27,652 bases of DNA, from the NCBI GenBank assembly GCA_001579985.1, contig LRSR01009093.1:1-27652 (forward strand), given 5' to 3'. Shown here piece after piece: positions 18,551-27,531 of this stretch. The notes beneath the pieces are model-generated. The model saw only the letters and a program-made list of their open reading frames with translations, was not told the DNA's origin and searched no databases. A program made the position numbers and the translations under genes. The DNA is from Hypsibius dujardini. Lineage: Eukaryota > Tardigrada > Eutardigrada > Parachela > Hypsibiidae. The first letter of the stretch is position 1. Each line of letters begins with the position of its first letter.

Positions 18551-19012
18551 GAAAAAAATTTCCGCACTACTTTGTGTTATGGCCCGGGGCTTGATTGATT
18601 GATTGATCATCCACGTTTCAGAAGTTTATATTTTTTTATCGCAACCACTGTAAAAAACATCGTTTTTTCTTTGAAATCGTTGATTCCAAAAATTTCAACA
18701 TCAGCAGAATCTTATTTAGGTGCCAGGGGGCGGAGTTATGGGCCAGGGGGCGGAGTTATGGGCCATTTCTGCAATGTCTCTCGGAAGCCTAAATTGAATC
18801 TAGCCAATAGCTCCGCCCCCTGGCATCCAAATCAGATTCTGCTGATGTCAATCGATTCCAAATCGAATTCGGAGTGGACCGGTGTCAAAAATATTTTTCA
18901 GAAAACGATTTTTTTACAGTGGTTGGGATCGAAAAATTGAAACTTTGGAAACGTGTTTGATGAATCGATCAATCAAGCCCGGGCCGTAGCACAAAGTGCT
19001 GTGCCGTTTTTT
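18551..19012. mobile_element. Large foldback element E (~460 bp) next to the Kir-B start
   Basis: Arms of ~190 bp: left GGCCCGGGGCTTGATTGATT and CGCAACCACTGTAAAAAA match, inverted, right AATCAAGCCCGGGCC and TTTTTTTACAGTGGTTG. Inner arms carry CATCAGCAGAATCT and CCAGGGGGCGGAG. A 20-bp unit CCAGGGGGCGGAGTTATGGG is tandemly doubled at 18723-18762 in the left arm only. It ends 40 bp before the Kir-B ATG, so it is in the promoter or 5' leader. Confidence 0.85.
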
Positions 19013-19052
19013 CTTTCTAAAGCACTTCTTCCCGCGCGACGTGTGATCTGCA

Positions 19053-20003
19053 ATGGCGATGAAAAAGATTTCGGCTTTTCGGAGGAGTTCCGTCTTTACC
19101 GTGGAGGGCTTCCACAATTCCACCGGCACAGGGTATGTGACAACCATTTCCTCCATCGAGAGAGCTTCGACGAGAGAACTTTTGTCCATGGAGAACGATC
19201 GCACTGGATTAAGAGAAGCTTGAAACTTCTGTCCCTTTCGACTTGATGTTTTCCTCTAGAAAACGGGCATCGGCTCAATTCAATTCCTGTTGCTCTTTCA
19301 GATGGGAAACAGACGTGAATCCCCGCGCCAAGCGTAAAACAGAAGATCTGCCCAATCCGAAAGACGGTTTTCTCAAGAAACGCCTGCGCGCCAACACTCT
19401 CTACACATCGCCGGTTAACCGGCCGAAATCGAAAGAGAAAATTCGCTCTCGATTGCTGCTGAAGAATGGACAATACAATATTCTGGTACGGTCCGTTTTA
19501 CTTCTGTGAAAGACGCTGCCATGCGTGCCGGTCTCGGGAGAATGAGAATGAGGATGGGGATAGAATGGGAAGGAGGATGAGAGATAGTTTGATCGTAGGG
19601 GAAAAATATTCCGCATCGGCGACTGCGGTTCTTCACCGATTTCTGGAACACCTTAATCGACCTGAATTATGGGATCGTTTTGCTGCTGTTTGTCGTTAGC
19701 CTGATCTCGTCGTGGTTGCTGTTCGCAGTGGCGTTCTACGTCATCGCCTTGGTGAACGGTGATCTAGAGGAGGATGCTGTGATGACGGACGCTTGTTTTG
19801 TCAACTTCGAAAACTTTGCATCAGCTTTCTTATACTCTATCGAAACGATGCACACGATCGGCTATGGGTATCGTTTCATCAATGATCAGTGCGCAGTCGC
19901 GATCGTATTTATGTAAGACTCACCTTCGTGTATATTCTTGCCTCTGTTCGAGTGCCCATCTATTTTTCTGTCTGTCTGCCTGTCTCTCTGCCGGTCCATT
20001 TGT

Positions 20004-20044
<41 letters not shown>

Positions 20045-23009
20045 TGTCTGTCTGTCGATCGGTCTGCCTGCCTGTCTTGTCTGCCTGTCTGCCTGTCGAT
20101 CGGTCTGCCTGCCTGTCTTGTCTGCCTGTCTGCCTGTCGATCGGTCTGTCTGCCTGTTTTGTCTGCCTGTCTGTCTGTCTGTCTGTCGATCGGTCTGCCT
20201 GCCTGTTTGGTTGCATCGTGCACTGCACTACCGCAGTATTCGTCATTTATTACAGCGTTTTTTCAAAGGTGTGCTTCTGCACTAGTTGGTTGTACCCTGG
20301 AAGCCTTCATTGTTGGAGTGGTCTTCGCCAAATTTCAAATGCCCGCCCAACGAGCACAGACACTGATGTTCAGCACGAATGCGGTGATCGGAACTAGGGA
20401 TGGCAAACTGTGTCTTCTCTTTCGGATTGGGAATATGCGCAAAAGTCTCATTATCCAGTTAGCGGTAGGCTGGCTTCCCTTATGTTTCTTACGTCCTGCA
20501 TTTCAAATCTACGAAAACGTGGTGCCGATGTTCCTTTGGCTCATTCTGATTGTCTCGCACCTTCCTTGTTTCTCACTGTCGTCTTCGTGTTTTAAGGTGC
20601 GGGCCCATCTCGTCCACCATCGGTTAGTCCCAAATTCCGCCGTGCCATTTATGGGCGCTTTTTGGATAGGAAACCGAAGCAGTGAAGCACACTTCGAGAG
20701 TCTGAAAGTGATATTTCCTATTTTGATATCTGCTGCAGACTAACGGAGGAAGGCGAATTGATGCCCTTCCACCAGCATGAGATTCACTGCAAGCTCGACA
20801 GTATGAGCGGAAATGCTTTCAGTTTATGGCCTGTTACGGCTTGCCATGTAAGCAATTGTCCCCATTGCATGTTCAGTTTTCATGGAACGATTATGTGTCC
20901 ACCCTTTTGCCAGGTGATTACGCCAGACAGTCCCATCTACGATCTCAACAAATCTTCCCTTGGCCGCTCCAAATTCGAGATTATTGTCACGCTGGAAGGT
21001 ATGTGGAAGAGCGCCACCTGTTGCGCCACCTGTCGCGTTACCTGGTGCGCCACCTGGTGGCGTCACCTGTTGCGCCACCTGTCGCGTTACCTGTCGCGTT
21101 ACCTGGTGCGCTACCTGTCGCGTTACCTGGTGCGCCACCTGGTGCGCCATCTGGTGCACTACCTGTTGCTCCGTTAGAAGCTCGGACTATTCTGACCGGT
21201 AGGTGTGGTGGAGAACACCGGGTCGGTGCTGCAGGCCCGCACCTCCTACATCCCACAGGAAATTGTATGGGGTCATAGTTTCACGCGGCTGCTGACGTTC
21301 CGGAAGGAGAAGGGCGAATACGTAGTGGATTTCAATCACTTTCAGACTCTCGAGGTGTGTTTCACTGCTTCGGTTCCCTATCCAATGAGCGGGAGTGATA
21401 TCTAACGCCCTCGCGGCTTTTGTAGCCTGTTCATGGGATGTTGGGCTACTCCGCGCGGGAATTGGACGAAAACAATTCTATGAGCGCTCCGGAAATCATC
21501 TTCAGTTCGAAGGAGAGCCAGCACCATCCGCGGGCTTCGACTAGTCCTGGTCTAGTCAAGTCCCTTTCTGCATTTCATTTGCCGACGCTGAACCGCGAAC
21601 ACGAAGGCGACCATGTGCGTTTCTGTTTTGTGTGACTAAGATTTTATATTCTGTTGTATTGTCAGTCAACTTCGTCGTATCGGCCCACCACTTTCCATCT
21701 ATCTTTTTGCGTGTCTGTCTGTATGTCTGTCTGTCTATATGTCTATCTGTTTGTCTGTCTGTCTGTTTGTCTATCTGCTTGTCTGTTTGTCTGTCTGTTT
21801 ATCTGTCTGTCTGTCTGTCTGTATATCTATCTGTTTGTCTGTCTGTCTGTTTGTCTGTCTGTTTATCTGTCTGTCTGTCTGCTTGTCTGTCTGTCTGTCT
21901 GGCTGTCTGTCTGCTTGTCTGTCTGTCTGTCTGGCTGTCTGTCTGCTTGTCTGTCTGTCTGTCTATCTGTCTGTCGGTCTGTCTGTCTGTATGTATGTCT
22001 GTTTGTCTATCTGTTTGTCTGTCTTTCTGCCGGTCTCCACGTGTCTAAATGTCTGTATATGTCAATCTCACTCTCGGACTGTCTATCCTTGTTTATCTGT
22101 TTACCCACTCTTGACTATCCCCTTTTACGATGAGTTGGGTGTCTTATTATCTGCTTTTTTCTGCATGTTCGTATATTAAATAATCTGCGTCTGTCGATGT
22201 GTCTCAGTTGACAGCTGTGTCCTTTTTGATGCTGTTGTGTTTATATTTGATATTGCATTCCCCAATATTTATGCAGGTTTCTCGAAGTAGTGGAAGCAGC
22301 ACCCGACACAACTCACATGTAGATCTGAACCTGATCTCGGAAATCGCTGAAATCCTCAAGCCGCCCAGTCCAAGTCTCGCACATGCTGTATCCAGTCACA
22401 CTTTCGATTCCATGCAGGCTATGGTTCGGGAGTATGAGGTACAGTCAACGACAAGATTGAATACATTGGAGGGTCCGGGGAATGGGGCAAAGGGGCGGGG
22501 CAGGGGGTGGTTTTCAAACAATGGAAGAATTAACCCCCTGATCACCCCCTGCTCCGCCCCTTTTGCCCATATCCCGGACCCTCCAGTGTACTCAACCCCC
22601 TGACACCCCCTGCTCCACCTCTTTTGCCCATACCCCGGACCCTCCAGTGTGCTCAATCTTGTCGTATGTTGGGCTAAAGACCATATTAACTTTTTAGTTG
22701 TCTGTAAGTTCGTTACTTTTTACATCGCGGCTTTAGCATAATATGCGGCGACTTTCCCGTGTTTCGCTGGACATGGGAAGTCACCAGCAGCATGCTCATC
22801 ACGCAGCGCCATCCAGACGAGATAGTAGTAGCCACCATGACCAGCTTCATCGTTCGGGCAGCCCATTGTCGATGAGGAGAATCGGTGTGAACAGCTTCGC
22901 CATCCCACCCATTGAGGAAGACGAGCAAGAAGTAAGGTTGAAGTTGCATTCGCTAGCACGGATTATCTAACAGATTCTTCGCTTGCAGGTACAAATAACC
23001 AAATTTTGA
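19053..23009 (+). CDS. KCNJ (Irk-like): Inward-rectifier K+ channel Kir-B, 12 exons, 570 aa
   Basis: Exons 19053-19132, 19302-19485, 19599-19912, 20269-20464, 20597-20622, 20739-20847, 20914-20998, 21203-21354, 21426-21614, 22277-22438, 22737-22931, 22989-23009 (1713 nt, phases agree). Start MAMKKISAF; exon 1 ends ...STGTG and joins WETD, like GWESD in Kir-A. GKNIPHRR, FWNTLIDL, pore helix SAFLYSIETMH, filter TIGYGY (174-179), M2, then [49 protein letters not shown] and EIVWGHSF parallel Kir-A. Pore residue 204 is Glu where Kir-A has Gln. The slide helix ends DLNYG, without the Trp-Arg of Kir-A. Exon 5 is only 26 bp. The tail (~190 residues after the conserved core) is longer than Kir-A's and His/Ser-rich, with KPPSPSLAHAVS echoing [11 protein letters not shown]. 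The 21-bp last exon gives ...ITKF; reading through its donor instead gives VRLKLHSLARII. Only four intron sites are shared with Kir-A. Confidence 0.92.
19968..20207. repeat. CTGC/CTGT array with 41-bp higher-order unit, Kir-B intron 3
   Basis: The landmark GTCGATCGGTCTG recurs at 20054, 20095, 20136 and 20185 (41, 41, 49 bp). Same intron position, phase and strand as the array in Kir-A intron 4. Confidence 0.93.
21013..21174. repeat. 12-bp minisatellite in Kir-B intron 7
   Basis: About 13 units of the form ACCTG(T/G)(T/C)GCG(C/T)(C/T), mixing ACCTGTCGCGTT and ACCTGGTGCGCC, with one 13-base unit. It fills most of the 204-bp intron. Unit length 12 keeps frame, so the plus strand stays open across it. 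Confidence 0.92.
21706..22040. repeat. (CTGT)n array in Kir-B intron 9
   Basis: About 330 bp of CTGT/TTGT/CTAT/CTGC, with a 32-bp unit (CTGTCTGGCTGTCTGTCTGC core) doubled at 21888-21956. Longest plus-strand array in the window. Confidence 0.95.
22448..22665. mobile_element. Inverted-repeat element G in Kir-B intron 10
   Basis: Left arm from ACGACAAGATTGAATACATT through GGAGGGTCCGGGG and GGGGCAGGGGGTG to 22510. The right arm is present twice in tandem (22542-22603 and 22604-22665), each with CACCCCCTGCTCC and CCCGGACCCTCCAGTGT, and only the outer copy continues to CTCAATCTTGTCGT, matching the left terminus. Confidence 0.85.
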
Positions 23010-23267
23010 TGCCGGTGGAATAATAGTGCGCGATCTCTGGTCTGTTGGTGCATTTGGCGTAGATTCCTATAATTCATTTCAGTTTTGGCCTTGACTGTCC
23101 TGGTGAGATTTATTGGTTGTTATAAGTAGTAAAGCGTCGGGTTTCTGAAATAGTTTGTTTGCCAAAAGTGAACACTCACCTCCAACTGAATCACTGTTGC
23201 TGGTTTGGATATTTGATCGGGAGAAACGGGACAGGATTGGCGTCAGGCATAACAGAAGTCACTGAAG
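23010..23267. other. Kir-B 3' flank
   Basis: Follows the Kir-B stop. No canonical AATAAA seen; 3' UTR end not located. Confidence 0.4.
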
Positions 23268-23559
23268 ACCAACCAGGCAGACAAATAGGCAGACAGACAT
23301 ACAGACAGACAAACGCGCAGATAGGCAGACAGACATACGGACAGACTGAGACTGACAGATACAGACAGACAAACGCGCAAATAGGCAGACAGACATACAA
23401 ACAGACTGAGACTGACAGATACAGACAGACAAACGCGCAGATAGGCAGACAGACATACAGACAGACTGAGACTGACAGATACAGACAGACAAACGTGCAG
23501 ATAGGCAGACTAAGAGACGGGCACGCATACAAACAGGCAGACAAATACAGTAGACAGAC
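23268..23559. repeat. CAGA-derived minisatellite with exact 60-bp unit
   Basis: Four copies of a 60-bp unit starting ACAGACAGACAAACGCGCAG (about 23301, 23361, 23421, 23481) differ at few positions (GCAG/GCAA/GTGCAG; ACGG/ACAA/ACAG). The landmark GACTGAGACTGACAGATACA is in each junction. Flanked by simpler CAGA repeats. The minus strand stays open as 20-residue units. Confidence 0.93.
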
Positions 23560-24217
23560 ATAGGCGGCATGAGGCTAGAGACGGACGAATCGTAGTCTAA
23601 AGTCCTAATCACTGAGGTCTCGGATAGGCACAAACTGTTGCTGTCGTTATGCCCAGTGACACTTTATGCACGAGACGTCCTTCATTTTTCCACACTTCGG
23701 CTCTACAGAACCTCTTTGAAGATATCCCACGGTTGCTGTTCCGTTCTGTTCGATCATCTTACTACCCTCACGTTTGGGTTTGTCTTTCAGACTGCGCAGT
23801 GCCATCGAGAAGTAAGCGAACCCCATCAGACACGACGCCACCACCGATGCCTGAGTGTCTGCAACACCACACCACCGTACCACGTACCCTCGGACCACTG
23901 CGAACACGCACACGCACACGCACAGACACACAGACACAACCACATTTCACGCGTTCATTTTGAACCGGACGTGCAGTGGGCCGGACATTCACGGTACGAT
24001 GGGCAAGAGCGCAGGCGAATGATGCACCACCGTACTACTCTGTACGTACCACCGACCGACCGATGGGGTGAGCGTACCTCCCACCTACCTACCTACCACT
24101 CGTCGGTCGCCGAAATTTTAGTAAAGCATAACCAACTGCCCTGTGCATCACACATCTCTCGAGACAATTCATTTCTCCTTTGTGCAGCGCAGCTCTACAG
24201 CAGCAGCATCCTCAATA
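23560..24217. other. Spacer and possible 5' leader before the PHLPP-like exon
   Basis: Contains a CA-rich microsatellite (23899-23943). Long open frames run through it on the plus strand but none has recognised homology or a clear ATG context. A possible acceptor TTTGTGCAG precedes 24189 and could start a leader exon. Nothing else is supported. Confidence 0.4.
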
Positions 24218-24253
24218 ATGAGTGAAGCGACGTTGTCTTGGGCCGACGGATAA
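24218..24253 (+). other. Upstream ORF of the PHLPP-like gene
   Basis: ATG AGT GAA ... GGA TAA: 11 codons, ending 33 bases before the main ATG at 24287. If this lies in the mature leader it may dampen translation. No conservation evidence available. Confidence 0.35.
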
Positions 24254-24286
24254 CCACCTCAATTCACACCTCATCAATTGGCCATC

Positions 24287-24925
24287 ATGTGGTCAGTTCG
24301 GAATAACAACAACAACATCATCAACAGCAACAGCAACAACAACCCTCGACCTAATGCGGAGCCAGAAGAGGAGGTTCCTCCGCGTCGACGGTACTTATGG
24401 GATAAGACTCAGCACGGTGCGGGCTCGCTGTGGCTGTCGGGATTCCGGGACGCGCTCTACGACGGCTCGGTGGTCCGTCAGCCGAGCCACAAGGCCGCCG
24501 AGTGGAATTTGGACGGTGCACTGTATGACGACTCGGTGAGGCAGGAGAAGGAGGCGGTGAAGAAGTGGCTGGCCGAGGACGCCGGCCGGGGCGTGGTGCG
24601 GATCCACGAGGCGCGTCTGAATGCGTCCCAGTCGACGCTGGTGCTGTGCACACTGACCACGACGACGCAGCAGCTGTGCCTGAAGATGGGCCTGTCCACC
24701 AATGTGCTTCACTACCAGCTGAACGGGGACGTGATCCGGCGGATGGATCCGTTTGACTGTCCGCTGGCGCTGCAGAATGACTACCTGAAGTGTATTGGAT
24801 TTGATAAGGCCAAGCGGATCCAGGAGGAGGGAGCGTCGGCCGATTTGGCGGATTTAATTCGCTTCTATGCTGGTAAGCGCACCGACGGTAGTTGGTTTAC
24901 ACCGGAAATGTTTCGCTTTTACTGA
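24287..24925 (+). CDS. PHLPP: PHLPP-like N-terminal exon with Ras-associating-like domain
   Basis: ATG at 24287 (MWSVRN, then an Asn-rich stretch). Two similar blocks, DALYDGSVVRQ and GALYDDSVRQ, lie at ~55-90. Residues ~102-195 match the RA-like domain that precedes the PH domain in PHLPP phosphatases: LHYQLNGDVIRRMDPFDCPL, then QNDYLKCIGF, RIQEEG and LIRFYAGK. PHLPP enzymes dephosphorylate Akt and PKC through a C-terminal PP2C domain after PH and LRR modules; none of those is visible in the remaining 2.7 kb. A strong donor G|GTAAGC follows 24872 inside the Gly codon of FYAGK, so the long form would continue beyond the window. Reading through adds KRTDGSWFTPEMFRFY and stops at 24925, just upstream of two AATAAA signals, giving a 212-aa product. 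Identity of the domain is good; gene length and end are open. Confidence 0.72.
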   Translation: MWSVRNNNNNIINSNSNNNPRPNAEPEEEVPPRRRYLWDKTQHGAGSLWLSGFRDALYDGSVVRQPSHKAAEWNLDGALYDDSVRQEKEAVKKWLAEDAGRGVVRIHEARLNASQSTLVLCTLTTTTQQLCLKMGLSTNVLHYQLNGDVIRRMDPFDCPLALQNDYLKCIGFDKAKRIQEEGASADLADLIRFYAGKRTDGSWFTPEMFRFY

Positions 24926-25003
24926 GACAGTTGGTAAACGGTGTACAGATATTTGCAGGCAGACAGTTTAATTTCAGGGAAGCACTAAACTAAGATTCCG
25001 GCT

Positions 25004-25016
25004 AATAAAGAATAAA
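25004..25016 (+). promoter_or_regulatory. Two poly(A) signals after the read-through stop
   Basis: AATAAA at 25004-25009 and 25011-25016, 79-91 bases after the TGA at 24925. Supports a short transcript ending inside what would otherwise be an intron. Confidence 0.55.
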
Positions 25017-25110
25017 ACAGACAACAGGTTCTGGGTATGAATTTATAGATATAGATATTTTGGGTAGTTCACGCATACATCTTTTGGTTTGAACTCCATT
25101 TGGATCACGC

Positions 25111-25146
<36 letters not shown>

Positions 25147-25374
25147 TGTTTGTCTGCCAGTCTGTTTGTCTGTCTATCTGTCTGCCTGTCTGTTTGTCTA
25201 TCTGTCTGTGCCTGTCTATCTCTCTTTCGCTCTCCGTCAGTCTGTCTACCTGTATTTCTGCCTATCTGCCTATCTGTCTTTCCGCCTGACTTTGAGTGTG
25301 TCTGTGGGCCTGCCTGATTCTTTTATCTGTCTGCCTGACTCTGTGTTTATTTGTTTGTCTGTCTATCTGATTCC
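25111..25374. repeat. CTGT array downstream of the PHLPP-like exon
   Basis: Pure CTGT at the left grading into CTGC/CTAT/CTCT variants. Complementary to the CAGA array at 26043-26447. Confidence 0.92.
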
Positions 25375-26042
25375 CTAAGTATCTCTACCTTTCTTACAAT
25401 CTGTCCGTCTCTCTATCGGCTTGAGTGTTTGTCGAACTGCTGCGCAACCGGACGGAATCGGTATTTGTTTCCTGGTTTGTTGGAAGTTGGAGACTTCTAA
25501 TTCGGCGGCAACCTACCCATCTGACCTTCTCGTCATAGGCTCGTGAAATGACTCAGTCCCTCAATATAGCCATAGAGTTCTCGTTAAATGTCTTAAAGCG
25601 CACGATTCGAAATTTGATGACCCGTGGCGATATGGCCAGACAATGCCATGACTCTTCCATTCCTTGACTCATGTCTGGCTGTCAAAGAGGTTTTCAACAG
25701 AGTTCAGACAGGGACTGCTTCGGGAATCAAAGATCTCTTTCGCTTACTGCAACCTGCAACATATGGTCATGCATGGCAATATTCACCATACCTGCATAAA
25801 TAATCGGGTCTTTGTTTCGAGTCACGGATTATTATTACTGCACGGCACTCTACAATGTATTCGATGGTGATGCAAGCTTGGCTCCCCGCCTCTCTGTGCG
25901 AACTTGGAAAAAATAACACTTCTTTCACGTTTTTTTTTGCTGGCCTACATCAGACTTCAGACACATCTCCTTTACGACCACCTACTGTCAAAAAAAGTCA
26001 CTTTTCGTTGCTTGAGGTGTTTATTATGTCACACATCTGCAC
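25375..26042. other. Stretch without recognisable features
   Basis: Lies between two opposite arrays. Short open frames only; no gene, RNA or transposon end recognised. If the PHLPP-like gene is long this is intron. Confidence 0.45.
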
Positions 26043-26271
26043 ACGCAGACCTATAGGCAGATGGACAGGCTGACCGCAGACAGACATGCAGATAGACAGA
26101 TAAGCAAAGAAACCGATGGACAAACAAACAGACAGACAAACAGATATAGGTAGACAGGCACACAGACAGAAAGATCGACTGACAAATCGTTAGACAGACC
26201 GACTTATTAGCAGACATTTCGGCGGCCAGATAGACGGATAGACATACAAACAGAGAGGCAGACAGACAGAA

Positions 26272-26360
<89 letters not shown>

Positions 26361-26447
26361 GGTAGGCAGACAAATAGGCAGACAGACAGACAAACAGACA
26401 GACAAACAGACAGATAGGCAGAGATACAGGCAAACAGGCAGGCAGGG
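26043..26447. repeat. (CAGA)n array, longest in the window
   Basis: About 400 bp, with ~90 bp of uninterrupted CAGA at 26270-26361. Inverted relative to 25111-25374, about 670 bp away. Confidence 0.95.
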
Positions 26448-26534
26448 AGACAATCAAGACATGAAAATGCACTCTGAACGGGCAAACTGATTGTTTTTGC
26501 TTCTCCGTCCAACTATTAACGACTATTCCCACGA

Positions 26535-26667
26535 AGGGCACGCCGTCACCGCCGTCTCACACATCACCGCCAACCAGAACGGCACTCTACTACCCAGTTC
26601 TCATCTTTCACGTTCCGTCGTCGTCTCTCCGTCGAGTAAATCGTTCATTAGAGGCAGCTATGTGGTG
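26535..26667 (+). other. Candidate next exon of the PHLPP-like gene
   Basis: After a possible acceptor (CCCACGAAG, 26534) a phase-1 frame reads HAVTAVSHITAN...SSKSFIRGSYVVYR to a possible donor CG|GTACAC, or on to TGA at 26724. The SFIRGSYVVYR segment loosely recalls the stretch that follows the RA domain and starts the PH domain in PHLPP proteins. Weak acceptor and weak similarity. Confidence 0.22.
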
Positions 26668-27531
26668 TATCGGTACACAGGCCCATCACATCCATCCGGC
26701 AAAGGGAGATTCGGTTCCATCTGACTTGACGGCCAGCGGACCCGGCGCCGCGATCCGTCAAGGTTACGGACCGGTGTTTGTGTGTGTGGATAGACAGACA
26801 GACAGACAGATAGACAGATAGGCGGCCATATACATTTGGTATCGCTGAATGCGGATGGGCTCAATCGGTTGGATCTCAATCAACGCGAGCGCGAATGGAG
26901 AGAGCAAACAAACTAGCCTGTCCTCTTTTCCGGCTGCCGGGCACACCAGGCACACACAAATCAGTGCGCAGACGATGGGGCTTTCACTGGTAGATGAGCC
27001 GTAGATCTGTGTCTGGCTGTCTCTCCATCCCGCATGGATTTATCGGCATATAAGCAAAATACGATTATGTTTATGATTGCATAAATCAAACATGACCATC
27101 GATGTGTCTGTTTGCCTGTCTGTCTGTCTATCTATTTTTTGGTGTTGGTTGTATATGCTCTGTACGGCTCTGCCCTGTGAAGTGAACTTGTGCCGGTGTG
27201 GCGGAGTGTTTTTTCTCGAGTGAGGAACTCCTGAAGAGGGGTGATATGATTTTTGTGTGCGCTTTTTTTCTCTTCCATCTCGTTGCTCTTTAAGTGTTGT
27301 GTGTGTGTGTGTGTGTGATATTTCGTTCTGCCGGGGTACCATAAAGAGATGAAATAGTGGCGTCACCACGACGGGAAGCCAGGTAATAATCATAATAACC
27401 TCGGGTTTAATGTTTTAAAGGGCCATTAATATATCGCTACAGTGTAACTCTGTAGTTTACTGGAAAGACGTTCAACCGTAAGACTGTGGGAACATCGAAA
27501 ACTCTAAGCGAAAGAATACACTGCTTTCGGG
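26668..27531. other. Right-hand flank, mostly simple repeats
   Basis: Holds a short CAGA run (26789-26823), a CTGT run (27102-27131) and a GT dinucleotide run (27297-27318). No gene recognised. Confidence 0.5.

Larger units (their letters stand above)
16976..19052. other. Head-to-head spacer between AP5Z1 and Kir-B
   Basis: Divergent spacer that should carry both promoters. It holds two family C MITEs, a GATT array (17241-17262) and the large foldback E. A 60-codon minus-strand reading frame at 17839-17657 (MTSEYYPHQPF start) has no recognised homology. Nothing else stands out. Confidence 0.5.

Noticed and set aside
21632-22179. Long open frames rich in Ser-Leu-Val-Cys over CTGT arrays, and in Asp-Arg-Gln-Thr on the other strand (also near 9702-10100, 14410-14795, 15375-15651, 19889-20285, 25089-25378, 26029-26541)
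   Set aside because: A CTGT or CAGA tetranucleotide contains no stop in any frame, so these frames are a product of composition. They overlap introns of well-supported genes.
23281-23510. 60-bp direct repeats resembling a CRISPR array
   Set aside because: Units are contiguous with no spacers, derive from CAGA tetramers and sit in a eukaryotic genome.
23638-24225. ~195-codon open frame on the plus strand before the PHLPP-like exon
   Set aside because: Begins without a good ATG, is compositionally odd (His/Thr-rich over a CA microsatellite) and has a different frame from the RA-domain exon.
24351-24712. Minus-strand open frames opposite the PHLPP-like exon
   Set aside because: They are antisense shadows of a GC-rich coding exon whose plus-strand product has clear family motifs.
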